A DNA stretch of 64,000 bases from Diospyros lotus (taxonomy: Eukaryota; Streptophyta; Magnoliopsida; Ericales; Ebenaceae), in the NCBI RefSeq assembly GCF_014633365.1, contig NC_068347.1, positions 15,770,433-15,834,432 of the forward strand, written 5' to 3'. Both the position numbers and the translations under genes were made by a program. A model generated the notes under the pieces. That model did no database searches and was not told the origin of the DNA. It worked only from the letters and a program-made list of their open reading frames with translations. Each line of letters opens with the position of its first letter. Within the stretch, counting starts at the first letter, position 1. This document shows positions 24,102-36,166 of this stretch, in pieces.

Positions 24102-25949
24102 AAATGTAAACAAGATAATATATAAGATGCAATGACAAATAAGAATGCATGACTGACAAGGTATCATTGCCCTTCGAACCCACATGTTCGAGGCAATAAC
24201 CTCCTATTTTACCCCTAGCATGCATCTAGTCTCTCTCATGGCCATATGACTCCACTAGACCACCTATAAAATATGCACAACATGCAACTGCACACAACAT
24301 ATATTTATTGATTTTACAAGACATTCGCAAGGCTGCCCACCATTGGGGCCATCCTTTACCTAGCTCGAAACCTTTTCTCCCAAGAGTAAGAACACTAGGT
24401 TGAACTCCGAACTCTTCTAGGATCACCGCCTCCTTGGTAGAACCTAGATGATATCACAGAAAAATCCAATTCCATCAGAAATTAAACAAGGGCCTATGCT
24501 TTTGCCATACCTTGCAAAAGCCCACCCGACAATAATTTCCAAATAACCTCAACCAATGGTTTAAACCAACCAATACTTATTCTACATTATCCCACATAAT
24601 GAAAATAACTTGAAAAGAATTATTTAATTTAACTTAACCAATTTGGAGGAAAAATCTGGCAAAACGCCCACACCAGCGTTGCCTCATTGGTTGCCACCTT
24701 GTGCCCAGATTCCATGTTCGAGCCTCTGGTACGCTCCTTAAGTCTCAAAATAATTTTCAAATTTGTTTTCCCCAATTTTTCTAAAATTTTTCGGCATTTT
24801 CCCTTTATTTTTCTCCTTTTCCCATATTTTTCCTTATTTCTTTTATTTTCTTCTTTTTCTTTTCTTTTTTTTTCCTTTTCTTTTTTCTTCTTCCACCTTC
24901 TTCTTCAACCTTCCGCGCACGCACACAGTGCGCACCAATCGCTGACCACCCACCTCTGCCTGGCTCCGCCGGCCATCGTTGCTGCCAGCACCGATTGCCG
25001 CCGATCGCATCGCATCCGCTGGCGACGGCCTCCACCACCCGCCGCTGCTAACGTTGCTACAACCATCGCCTGCCATTGCCTCAGTCGCTACTCATTATGA
25101 CCCCGTCGGCCGCCTCCCGTCGTAGCTTCTCTGCTCTACTTCATCGTTGGCCACAGTAGTCTCCAGAGTCACCGCCACAGCTACCATGGCCGATCGACCT
25201 TCCGCCTCCACCGTTGGCCGCTGCTCATTAGCGTATCTGACTAGTGCCGGCCACTAACAACCCAAGCTCCTCCTCTCTCTCTCACGCCTCTGCCCTACTC
25301 TCTCCTAAGACCTCTTCTTTCTCTTTCATTTTGATTTCAAAGAAAAGGCCACTATTAAGACTTGCCCCAATCCATTTACATATATATATATATATCACAT
25401 TAACCCCACAATTTCTCATTAATTCCAAATAAATTTTTTGATAATTTCACTTGAGGATCTATTAATTGCACTTGGACCCTCTAATGCTTTAATTAATTAT
25501 CATCAAGTCCCACAAAATCTTGATTTCTCAAAAATTAATAATCGATTCGATTTCATCCCTATGCCCACAAAAGACCTTTTCTCTGCCCGAAAACACTTCA
25601 GGGTTGACTAATACACAAAATCGGACCACCCTTAGAGTTCCCTCAACTTCCCCGAGATCCCTTACGACCATTCGGTTCAGTCAACAATTCGAACTTATAC
25701 AGAAACTATTTCAAAAACTATTCCTAATTCTATTACTTTTAGCGTCATTAGTCTCGCCTCGAGACGATCGCCAATCTCATACCCTATTCTCTAAACATCC
25801 AAGTCTCAGGACATTCCCTATCGTCACTTCGACAATTTTATTAATTATTTTCTCGAAACCAACTTTTGGGCTCTTCGACCCACTCAAGGGCCTTCAAAAT
25901 TATTAAAAATCCTATTTTTTTTCAACACGATGTACTACGGGGTATTACA
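24102..25949 (-). mobile_element. split LTR, part 2 (ends ggggtattaca)
   Basis: It continues the LTR broken at 13050. AAATG (24102-24106) is the duplicated target, and taaacaag then continues the pre-insertion sequence. A polypyrimidine tract (24760-24910), a block with cacttcagggttgac and cccgagatccc (25590-25670), and the terminus ggggtattaca parallel the 5015-7788 LTR. The total rebuilt length is about 2.47 kb. It is a clearly older or different subfamily of the LARD-like LTR. Confidence 0.75.
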
Positions 25950-25960
25950 TTTTATCTCCT
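25950..25960 (-). other. polypurine tract next to the split LTR
   Basis: The minus strand reads AGGAGATAAAA immediately before TGTAATACCCC. It implies that the split LTR is the 3' LTR of a minus-strand element whose interior began above 25960. Confidence 0.55.
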
Positions 25961-26124
25961 GTTCAAAACAATAACCATTTAAGAACAATGATAATAAAGC
26001 ATATGTGGTTTGCAACAATATATAGCAAAGGAATCATAGCTTGAAGCTCATCTACTTGATGATCAAACTTTGGAGATGGATAACAACAATATATCAAGTC
26101 TTTATCCCATTATGTAGGATCGAC

Positions 26125-26991
26125 CAGTGTTGTTAAAGGCCTAAGGCGTACTAAAGTGCAAAAGGGTGTTGGAACCTAAGGCGCAAGGTAAAGTGCACAC
26201 CTGGTAGAACTAAGAGCATACTAACTAACTATATATATATATATATTCTAGTTAAAGAATAAAGTATAAAATATATCATAACTCTTAATAACATATTCCC
26301 AAGTAAGTTATAGAGAAAATTAAAAAATTCAATATATACTAACTAAAAAAAATATTACAACAAATTAAATATTAAAATAAATTAAATACCAGTAAATTTT
26401 AGTAAAACACAATCCATCATATTTCAATAGCTTGCATATAAGCACCATAAAAGTTAAAAATATTGTAAGAAATTATAAAACCTATTGTTGGCATATATAT
26501 ATATATATATATAATGAAAAGAACAATAAAAAATACAAAAAGATGCAATTTAAAAGTCTTTAGTCAACTTAAATTAAATTTTAAATAATTTATAGGTTTT
26601 AAATCTTAATTAAGATTAATTAATTATACATTTTAAATAATCTAAAAATCCTCATCATAAAGATCAAACATTTTCATATTTTCATCATTACAAACATTAT
26701 CTCCAATATCCATTTCTTTCACGTCATCTCCCACTCCCTCTTCATCAAGTTCGAATTCAATTGGAGCATTGAAGTAGTAGCCTTTTTAATTATTGTCAAA
26801 TTTGAAGTTGAATCAATAAATATAAATACTAAATAGTAAAAAAAAATAATAATAATAAATAATAAAATATAAACCCTAAGAATAGTTAAAAAAACTAGAC
26901 ACACCCAAACCCAAGTGCTTGGGCTTAAGCCTGCCTGACTGGTCTGCGTCTGCGTGGAAGCATTCTAGGCGCCAAATATTGGAAACCCTTG
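26125..26991. mobile_element. possible hAT-like non-autonomous element
   Basis: The left edge cagtgttgttaaaggcctaag and the reverse complement of the right edge, caagggtttccaatattt, resemble the CAGTGTT...AAAGGC termini of some plant hAT-type elements. The flanking GC-rich 'aaggcgc' words occur at both ends around a very AT-rich interior. I found no clear 8-bp duplication, so this is tentative. Confidence 0.25.
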
Positions 26992-28796
26992 TTTGGATAT
27001 CCATAAGCAATGACAACACCTTAAGTAAAACTCAATTTTTGCTATGGCTCCAAGGAATTCCCTTAACCAAGCCTGAGGAACAAGCTGAATACCTTAATTC
27101 AATGACAGAATTTTCTACCACTACGATATAGCATTTATTTTTAATTGGTGTAAATAAAGCATCAGCATCTTCTTTATTTTATAGCGATGCACATTGAAGA
27201 AAGAAATTTTTCAAGATTAAAATGGCCAAATAAGAAGGCATCTTTCTTCCTCCCTCATCGCAATTCCTAAAGGGCATGTGATCCGCTAGGAAAGGAAGCC
27301 ACTACATCTTTTCTTTTCCTCTAATTTCCTTCCTCACCAGCAATTCATTAATTTAATTGATACATGAGATAAGACTAAGCAAAAGCAACAACAAACAGAA
27401 AAATACCACCTGCCCCTTATTTCTTTTTACTTTGTAACATTAATGATGGGAATCAAGTTGCCTCACAAGATCTATCCATAAAGATCCAATGACAAGTTCA
27501 AGAACCAAGAAATTGAAAGAAGCATTAAATGGACTAATTGAACACACCTTAAATTTAGACCCTTGTTCATGAGACTATAATTTACCTGAATTGAGTATTC
27601 AAGAGCCATGTTTTGTTAATGTTATCCAAGCTTTTTAATGTAATTTGAAGAGATCTTACCAAAAAAAAAAAAAATAAACAAGACATTATCAAATTTATCA
27701 CAATTGATGACTGATTGATTGTCACGATTGGTGGGTGGCTAATTGATTGATTGCACAAATTGATGATTGATTGATTGATAAAATGTTAAACCACTTCCTT
27801 TTATCTTATTTTTTTTCCTACTTTGTTTGTGGCTATATAAGCCAATATAACCTAATGGGGAATTCACTATGAACAATACTAACAATGAGAGTTTTCTTTT
27901 GAATTTTTCATTGAACTATTCCAAACTTATCAAGATTTCATCTAATGGTGCTCATTCTTAACTTATCACTTACAATTCTTCTCTTCTATCTTGAGTGTGG
28001 CGTCTACCCTAACATTTTTATACCTTCAACATTTTTATCTCTTTATAGATAACGGGTCAAGATTCTTTTATTTTTCTTATTACAATCTGTTTTAAAAAGA
28101 TTCTTGGCAAAAGAACCATTTTGAGCTTCGAGTCTCGCTTTCTTTCGTAGAGTTTGCATCAATTAAGCAAAAAAAAATGTGAGAGTGTGACCCATAAAAT
28201 TGAAGCTTGACAGATTAATTGGATGAAACAAGAAGTTGGATGCGCTGGAGTGCTCTTTTTCACAATTCTTAGCATAAAATCCACCAAGAGATTAGAGATT
28301 AGCCAAAACTGAGGATGATCTCACAGAAATCTCTACTCAAATAACCAAACAGATTACATTTGACACTTCAGAGTACTACTGATGGCACAAAAATAAGGTG
28401 AACATTCCAAATTTTAACAGGGACTAGAGACTGAGCTCCTACGGAAAAGAAAAAACCATGGCAAGAATCTTAGTCAAAACATAACCAACATGGTAAGGGT
28501 AAGGAATTGCAAATAAAATGATGCGCTCAAAATACAAAAAAAAATACTTGCATTCCTTGTTTAATAATTTTTTTTATCACAAACAAAAAAATACAAATTT
28601 TGTTTCACTACACTCTAAGATAGAAAAAAGAAAAGTGATGAGAATTAAATAAATTCGTCTAAAACAAATGAATTGCTTAAATAAGAATTAGGGTAAAAAT
28701 ATTCTTTACACTTTTTTTATAAAAATATTTATACTAAAATATTACAAAATTACAAATATAAATACTAGTCTCGTTAACAAATTACAACAATTAAAG
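26992..28796. other. AT-rich non-coding stretch
   Basis: No gene was recognised. A gattgatt-rich tandem stretch occupies 27705-27785. A TATA-like gtggctatataagcc lies at 27830 and is followed by pyrimidine-rich sequence up to 28080, which could be an LTR remnant without a partner. An A run is at 27660-27674. Confidence 0.4.
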
Positions 28797-28806
28797 ATAG
28801 ACAACA

Positions 28807-28987
28807 TGTCGTAAAGGGAGATCCATGGGAAGGGCAGTCGCTTCCTGAAAGTTCACTCCGAGTGTGTATAGGCTGTGTCTGCATTCGGATTTATTTGGGG
28901 GTGCATCCGGGGGGAAGGTCACCCGCTTTAGAAATTAGTCGGGCGAAACTCGGATGGTTTAGGATAATAATGAAAAAAAAAAAAAAA
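28807..28987 (+). mobile_element. SINE (about 181 bp) with poly-A tail
   Basis: A GC-richer unit contains a box-B-like agttcactccg (28847-28857) and ends gtttaggataataatg followed by about 15 A. It is bounded by the perfect 10-bp direct repeat ATAGACAACA (28797-28806 and 28988-28997). An A-tail plus a 10-bp duplication shows retroposition by LINE machinery. The internal RNA polymerase III promoter is only partly recognisable, so the tRNA origin is inferred. Confidence 0.75.
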
Positions 28988-29099
28988 ATAGACAACACCA
29001 TTGCCTCTTTCAACAAAATAGGACTAATGATGATGAAACACACCAAAAACATAAAGTAGAAAAACATCATCATATCACTTTTGACAAAGCAAATCATGA

Positions 29100-31082
29100 T
29101 GATGAAACACAATGATATATAAAAGACAAAACACCCTCAAATATAAAGGACAAATGAAGGGTGACATCATATATCACATCAATTAAGAGACTTGGGCTTG
29201 TTAGAAAGACTTGGGCCTAGCATATAGATTGACTACTTGGGCTTAATCGTGGTATTGTTGTGCCATAGAATTCCCTAGCGTCCACCTAGGGATATTTCGA
29301 TCATTAGTCGCCTAGGGGTATTTTGGTCATTTGGCCTAGGCGAGCGAACTTCAAAAGTGGTCCCGAGCCATGATGCATTTCCCAAGAAGAAACCGTAAGA
29401 AAACAACCAAAGAATCATTAATAATAGTTAAAAGTGTGATTAGGCAAGGCTTGGGAGGTAAAAGTGTTATAAGGCAAAAAAGGAAAGTCTCCCCTTATAA
29501 ATAGCAAGGTCAAAGGGTCAAAAAGGTGGGGAGGGAGGATTGTTCATCGTCTCCCTCCTATGCGTGCGCTCTCTCTCTCTCCCTCTCTATTTCTCTCATT
29601 TTTCCTTCTCCGAGAGAAATCTTCCTCTCTCGGAGAGGCTTCTTCCCTCTCGGAGAGATTTTTTCTTTCTCTTCAAGAGGCGGCCATGTTTTCTCTTGGA
29701 GAGGGCATCGTCCCTTGGTAGCCAGCAGGACCCCAGCAGCATTCCCAAAAGCTCTTTGTCTCTCTCTTTCTCTTGACATAATCAACTTTCTCCCTCTCAG
29801 AGAGGAGTTGTTCTCTTTCGGCGATTGTGCTTTCTCTCTCAGAGAGAGCAGCACCCCTCGGCGGCTCCCCTCGGAGAGCAGTCTGGCTCTCGGTAACCAT
29901 GGCGAGGTTCTCTTTCGATAAGACCCTCACCGCTACAGCTCTTTCCCTCTCGAAAGCTCCTCTCTATGCAACAAGCCCTCGATCATGGCCGCAGCCTTCT
30001 CGGTGGCTCTCGACAAGGCGGTCTGTGGCGAAAGCTTCTCTCGGCGAGGCAAGAGCCCCCCCTCCCCCGGTGGCAATGGCTTCTCTCAGGAAGGCTTCTT
30101 CCTGAGAGCTCTCAGCGGCAGCCAGCTTCTTTCCGGAAGAAGACTTCCCGAGAGGCTTCTCTCTCTCTCTCTCTCCCTCTCTGTTTCTCCCATGGAACTA
30201 TAATGTGTATATATATATGTATGTATAGTATGTATATGCTCACGTGATGGCCAAAGATGTGGTTTTATAGAGTGGGATGGGATTATATAATAAGTTAAGG
30301 TTGATATGTAATGTGTAAAGTACACGTGTATATATGTATATGTGGGCATGCGGCTTTGGCCAGGGACATAGTCACGAGACAATGTATATAATGTTAGAGG
30401 ATATATATAATGTGTATATGGTTTCGCATGTGATATCCCTATAGGATGTGATATAGCATGTTGGTGTTTGGGAAATACGACGTGTTCTCTAAGGGAACAA
30501 TGGTCAAGTGAGGTTCACCTTGACGCATCTCTCATTAAGCCCGGAGCTGCGCTCATGCAGGTCCCTTAGGGGCCGAGACCCTACTTCGACAGCCCGCCAT
30601 GAGACCCACCTTCTCCCAGAGAACCCCCTAGACTGTCCGGGAGGGATTCCTCTTAAGCCTGTCTGAATGCTACTAACATGCAGGTATGTCCCAACACCCT
30701 GTGATAGTACCGTGATCAACCCTCTCTAATCGGGTAAGGTACGACCATCTTATGTTCAATAATAGTGTTGTCTATTACTCTTCTCCCTTATTGGTACTGA
30801 CTTAAGCATCGAAGGGCATATGCGGGTGAGGAATCCCCGCGTGCCTTCTAACTTGTGCCTATGAGTGCAGATATGTCCCGAACACATAGGAAGGCCAATT
30901 CCAAGCGATACCGAAGATGCCCCCAAGAGATCCACCTACGACCCCGATCAATGCATCAAGAACCGAAGCTACCCAACGCCTATCTCCACCAGTAAACTCT
31001 TGCCAGCTGTCAACCTTGCTCTGTCTCGACTTCAACTTTCCCTCCCTACAAATTCTATTGTCGTAATTTTCTGGCTACAACA
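29100..31082 (+). mobile_element. solo LTR (1983 bp), Gypsy Tat-like
   Basis: The LTR starts TGATGAAACA and ends GGCTACAACA. The direct repeat CATGA flanks it exactly (29095-29099 and 31083-31087), with no primer site or polypurine tract beyond. A TATA box (tataaat, 29496) precedes a (CT)n-rich leader at 29560-30190. Near the 3' end tactgacttaagcatcgaaggg (30787-30808) matches a motif common in Tat LTRs. It arose by recombination between the two LTRs of one element. Ser/Leu- and Arg/Glu-rich frames over the CT tract are not genes. Confidence 0.85.
29496..29502 (+). promoter_or_regulatory. TATA box of the solo LTR
   Basis: Tataaat in cccttataaatagcaagg lies about 400 bp into the LTR, where the U3 promoter of such elements is expected. 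It could still drive transcription into 31083 and beyond. Confidence 0.5.
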
Positions 31083-31087
31083 CATGA

Positions 31088-33582
31088 AATGCCTAGGTTG
31101 CATTCTAATCTTGGGCTTTCAAGAAAACGAGCAATGTGATTAATTTGGACTTTAATTCATTCACTTTGAATTCTAGCTCTTCTAAATAGGTTGAAGTATT
31201 CCCAATAAATAACTCAAGTTCTTTTTAAAATTGTTTAGTCCTTAAACGAGTAATTGACTTAAGACTTGAAATTAACCCTTACCTTTATATCTTTACCGTT
31301 CACATCATAAAATCAATTGGACAAACAACTTAGAGAAAGAAGATTGAAATGCATGGTCACCACAGAATATGCTATGGAGACAGACAAGTCAGCGTTGAAG
31401 GGTATACTCAACATTAGCTTGCTACTTTTTTAACTGCAAAACCAAGATTAAGAAAGCATAATTAGTCCTTACGAACATAAAGTAAAGCTGCGAATTTCGT
31501 GAAAGGGTTAAAGACCACATATAACTAGGAAAAATAACTAATATAGTTCTGGATATCTTCTTTACTTCTGTTATTTATTTATTTATTTTTTACTTCTGGG
31601 TGAGGAAAGATGGATGTTCAAAACCTATGGTCAGGTTCACCAACTCAGATATTATGTTACAAGAATCAATTAACCAATCAGAATTATATAAAAAAAACGA
31701 AAGGATTTGGACAAGTTTGAAGAAAGGGAAAAATAAAATTAAAAAAAAAATCCTTTTTTTGAAGTTGCCAAAATTTGACAGATCAAGGTGATACATTCAA
31801 GGAAATGAAATGTATTTTAGCTGTTTCGTTTTATCACTTTGCTGGTATCATATATCACACACACACACAAAAGAAAAAACTCCAAAATAATAACAATGAA
31901 ACACTACAACTAGAAGCAGTGGTGCAATCAGGTATTGTGTATATTATATACTCCATAATAGATCACAGTGTAAAATCCAAAATAATGAATTTTGAAAGAG
32001 TAAATGAAATTCGACATGAATTCATGAAAACAACATATCAAGCATTAATCCTATGAGGTGGGGCCAAAGAATTTATAAAAGAAAAAATAATTTACATTAT
32101 AAGAATTATCCAAACAGGGCTTTAATGCTCTTGAATGCATGAAGAAGTGGATGAATCGAGCATCCAAATGGCATGCTCAAATGGGAAGTGACTAATAATA
32201 AATGATTCAACAGTTCAGTCGAGCCAAAGCAAACAGCCCATAGTTTCAAACCTCTCAACAAATGAGAACAGAGTTCTAATTAAAAAGGAAACCATGACTG
32301 TCCCAATTAATCTAATGAATAGCTGTAAAATTCTCTTAGTCCACACTCCATCTACCTGAAAAAGACAAGCACACAACCCCGAAGACTACATACAACAAAC
32401 CTTAACAACTCAGAAAGAAACAAAAGCAAAGCCCTCCCTATTCAACTCACTAAAATGCCCCACACAAAAAAAAAAAAAAAAAAACAAGAACCCAAAGTCG
32501 AGAAAAAAATAGAAAGAAAAAAGTAATAATGAGAAAATATCAGCAGCAAAAGATTGCATTCACGGATTGAACCATCCAATTAAAAAAACCGTTCATGAAA
32601 CTCCCATTTGAATAAAGAAAACTAAACACACAATTCCAAATGCCGAATACATATGATGCTTTTTCAGATTTGTGCATTGACAATTATTATCATTTGTAGC
32701 AATAAGTTTTACATGTTTCCTATAGTTCCTAAAACAATGAATCAGACTCCCAAGATATACCAATCCACCCTGAAAGTACCAAAAAGCTTGGCAAGAAAAC
32801 CCATTTCCACTATGAAGAGTACATCAAAATAGCAACAAGAGGTTACTTATTGAACCATCACAAAGCCAATTCAGAGGCAAAAAAATCACAAACCCAGATC
32901 AAGGAATAGCAGGAGAAAAGCACCAAGAGTGAAAATATCCAAAAATCCAAATTAGAATCTGAGAAAACTCACTTGGAGCCAGAGTGGAGGTGGAAGCTAT
33001 GAAAAACTTGGGAGATCTGAGACTGGCCATTGGTGAGAGGGCCGAAGAGTATTTTTGGCAGCAGACCTCATCCCTATCCCATTTTCCATCTCTGTGTGCA
33101 ATCTACATTTGACAATTGACACAAGCATACATGATAACTTCTTCATATGGAAGTATAGAAAAACTGGAAAACAGAAGCTCACAAGGACTTTTGTGTGCTT
33201 TCTTTCAACTCTTACCATACTTTCAGATTTCCAGTAACAAGCTAACATTCTGGAGACTGGCCATTCTCCTTAAGGAAGTCTAGTATTGTCCTTCCCCATC
33301 TGCCTTTGAGAGAAGCCTCATTACCTGACAAACCAATGCTTAAGGGGAAGGAACTCATCTCAGCTAAAAGAATATTTTATATTTCAAATAGTAGAAACCA
33401 ACTTGATCCGGCTAAACAAACTATTTACAGATCCATCGGTACTTATCCAAGTTACCAAGGGAATGGTTTAATTTGCCTTGGATCAGAAAGTATAGAATCC
33501 AAAAACTTGAGGTCTTCATTTCTCCATAGCAATCACTCTGTACATACCATCTGAACCAGATTGGTGAAATGGCTAATGTGCA
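31088..33582. other. intergenic sequence, no gene recognised
   Basis: AT-rich DNA with A runs at 32466-32484 and a short CA tract near 31857. Only small frames with no recognisable motif were seen. The part from about 33240 to 33582 is the likely 3' untranslated region of the minus-strand nuclease gene. Confidence 0.4.
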
Positions 33583-34761
33583 TCAGTTCAGCAACTTGCC
33601 ATGAATTTCACGCATCAACAACTTCGAGCGATCAGCGAGACGTTTACTTTCATCTAAAAGAAAACTACACAGTTCGTGCCTGGGTGCTGGTCTTAGTGAT
33701 CTTAATTGAGTCAAAGGATCTGTGATCACAGATTTACTACACAACTCCCTCGCCGGCTGCACATGCTTCCACCAAAAGTCAGATAGTGCTATTTTCAGGA
33801 CATCCCAATATTCTACATCTCGATATAACCTAAATAAACTGCTTCCTTTAGGAGTCCAAACATAGAAATCCATCCAATCTCGATCCATAATTTCCATCAA
33901 ACCTTGAGCTTGTGGAATACAATAAAGGGGGACTCGTGACCAAGGGAAAGCCTTGCTCATATCACCACCAAAAAATGGGCACTTTATTTCCAGAACTCCT
34001 CGTGAAGGCAAACCATAAACAAGCTTCTCAACAACCCCATCTGGCGAAGCTGCAAGCCAGTCATCATGTGGGTTCTTCTTTCCAGAGACCTGAAATTCAG
34101 GAAATAATACACTATTTCCTGTTATTAGCTTGTACCTTTCAAGTGCTTCCTCTTCTTTGATGTTGCTCCAACAAGTAGCCAGGTTACCAGTAAATGGGTC
34201 AATTACCCCAAGCTTCTCCAACCAGAGCTGGACTCTTCGTTGAGGCCAAAATCCAATAGCACCACCAAAAATGCTTGCTGTCAGCTTATGTTTCCTAAGT
34301 TCTTGCCAGTTTTTGAACCAGTGCTGAAGACCACTTGATTGAAGAACAGAATAAGTTTCAGGACATACACTTTCGGGCACACAGCCAGAAGAACTGTAAA
34401 TTTGACTATTAGCAGCAAGAGATTTACTTATTGATTGTGAAAATATCTGGCCGCTGTATCTTCTTCTGTTTCTATAATTAAAAGCAGGACAATCTACTTT
34501 ATGGTATTTTGAGCCCTTGAGATGTGACAAACAGCTGGACAAGGTGGCAGTAGAATGCAAAATTTTCACTGCCCAAGAAAAAAACATACGTTAAAATGTA
34601 GTCCATGGTAAGATAAAAGAGATGCTTTCCAGATTTGAAAATAGGATCGGCAGAAAAGGGGCACAACAAACTAAAGAAGAACTTCAACTACTAGCGAGCT
34701 TACATTGGTAAATACAAATAAATCCAGGAATCTGAAGCATTTGAGCCAGATACATGACCAT
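33583..34761 (-). CDS. YqaJ/lambda-exonuclease-fold nuclease-like protein, 347 aa, two exons
   Basis: Exon 1 is 34761-34704 and exon 2 is 34568-33583. They are joined by an intron with GTAAGC donor and TTGGGCAG acceptor, and the joined frame stays open. The ATG at 34761 is the first after an in-frame TAG upstream. The core shows DDWLAASPDGVV and GVLEIKCPFF, the acidic D...ExK pattern of the PD-(D/E)xK fold. They are followed by YCIPQAQGLMEIMDRDW and WTPKGSSLFRLYRD, as in YqaJ-like plant proteins annotated as restriction-endonuclease-like. The N-terminal 60 residues are Ser-rich with few acidic residues and could be an organelle presequence; that is inference. The substrate in plants is not known to me. 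Retroelements begin about 500 bp upstream. Confidence 0.8.
34569..34703 (-). other. intron of the YqaJ-like gene
   Basis: This 135-bp AT-rich segment has a GTAAGC donor at 34703 and a pyrimidine-rich acceptor ending GGGCAG at 34569. It is AT-richer than the exons, as usual in plants. Starting the protein at the in-intron ATG (34587) would give a shorter product and would ignore this acceptor. Confidence 0.65.
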
Positions 34762-35285
34762 AAATGAATAAAAGAACTTTATTTCCTATCATCTGCGGGC
34801 ACGAACTATCTCACAAGTGCGTAAGTGTGATTTCTTCTGCTTGTTGTCTGCATGCATGCATATAAATAACTCTAATAAGGAAATTATCTTCATTGGCAGC
34901 ATTCATAAATATGTATCCTGTTATGTCAGTTAGCATATGCATTGATAACCATTTCTCATGAACATGAGCAGCCCAGATGCAAAAGTACATTAGGAGGAAA
35001 ACACGAGCATAATAACACAGTCCTGTCCTCTAGAAGAATGGAAAAAGATAAAGTGAAAAAAAGGCATTCCATATAATTTGGGAAGAGTAACTCACTGTAA
35101 AGCTTGCTAAGCACAATGCAAGAGAGTTGGAGTGAGCAGGACCAACATCAAGGCAAATGCCTCCTCTGAGAAAACAAAGAACAAAGAAAACATGCAGCAT
35201 TTCTTCAGATTTTTCATCCACCTCATGCCTACGAAACATGCAGCAACCAAATACAATAAAAGATTCATAGCAGGTTTATACTTTT
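34762..35285. other. presumed promoter/5' UTR region of the nuclease gene
   Basis: There is no coding signal. A tgcatgcatgcata stretch (34850-34863), which contains the CATGCA core of RY elements bound by B3 factors, sits about 90 bp before the ATG. It is next to an AT-rich tataaataac. Whether these act as regulatory sites is a guess. Confidence 0.3.
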
Positions 35286-36166
35286 TTAGGCACAAACAAT
35301 GAAAATTATTTTCCCTGGATTGGCAGTCCTAAGATTTCCTCCAGGCTGCTGGCTGATCAAAGGATAGCTTTCAGATTGAACTGTATGTTTCCAAAAGATT
35401 GCTTCCAATGCCAATTCTTGTAATCTGGCTTTCTCAACAGCCTGCTTAACAGTTGCAGGCTGCATCATTTTCACCGTAGGTCTCAATTCTTCATTTAAAC
35501 CACTAATAGAACTTGACACAAAATAAGGCTCATTTAATGATGGAAGAGAAATAAGCAACAATGATTGAAACTCTTCAAATTTGAGTTCATAATTGTCATG
35601 TTCCTAGGGTTTAACGTAGGATTTAAGAGATAATAGGAAGGAATTGAGGAAGATAGATCAGAAGAAATAGGAGGGAATTAAGGAAGAACAGAAACAGAGA
35701 GGGGGAGATTAGGGAGAACTGAGAGAAAGAGAGAGAAATTGAGAGTGAAAATCAGATTTCATTCAATAATATGGTTGTTTTTGAATCAGATTGGATCAAT
35801 CTTATATATTAATCTGGTCACTAGGTTTGGCACCAATAGGGCTGCCGATTATTCAAATCAATACAGCTGGAGGCTGTTACAATACAACTAAAGAAATTGA
35901 TCTATTATCTAATTACTACTATGTCATTGGGTCATGACAATAACCTATCACTAAGCCTTCCAGCTTCAGCTTATTGAACTCCTCTATCACATCAGCCATT
36001 GATCCTATTACAAAAATCCTCTACCAATTCATTCCAATTCAGTTCAAATCTCATCCTACTCCATCCTTGATACCAGGCATCAGCCATATCATTGAGATAT
36101 GCTGCTGCTAGGTTAACTTTCTAGCACTCCATTACATTATAATATTGGAAGAATCTTTTACACCTA
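35286..36166 (-). pseudogene. gag fragments of the old chromovirus
   Basis: On the minus strand, 36120-35945 encodes NLAAAYLNDMADAWYQGW and a FNKLKLEG-like segment. After the solo LTR, 35593-35286 continues with YELKFEEF, EPYFVSSSISGLNEELRP and KQAVEKARLQELALEAIF. These match the gag of the inserted chromovirus (DAWYQGSLRQ and AYFVSSYLSGLNDELRP near 37225 and 37440). A frame change near 35985 and stops make it non-functional. Confidence 0.8.
35594..35939 (-). mobile_element. solo LTR (346 bp) inside chromovirus gag
   Basis: It is bounded by TGTCATG and CATGACA, with a near-perfect 5-bp duplication, ATAAT (35589-35593) and ATAAC (35940-35944). It has the same orientation and almost the same length as the LTR at 42310-42654, with shared tgtca-gttccta start and gagagag tracts, so it is the same family. 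The gag frame resumes directly on the other side. Confidence 0.75.

Noticed and set aside
29526..30247. Several Ser/Leu- and Arg/Glu-rich frames on both strands
   Set aside because: They fall in the (CT)n leader of a solo LTR with exact target duplication; compositional.
34569..34587. ATG at 34587 as start of the nuclease-like protein
   Set aside because: The codons before the TGAAAATT segment coincide with a pyrimidine-rich tract ending GGGCAG, a better splice acceptor. An upstream exon in phase with an ATG and preceding in-frame stop exists.
35030..35295. Short minus-strand Cys/Phe-rich frames upstream of the nuclease gene
   Set aside because: No start context, splice fit or motif. They lie between the gene's likely 5' UTR and a retroelement fragment.
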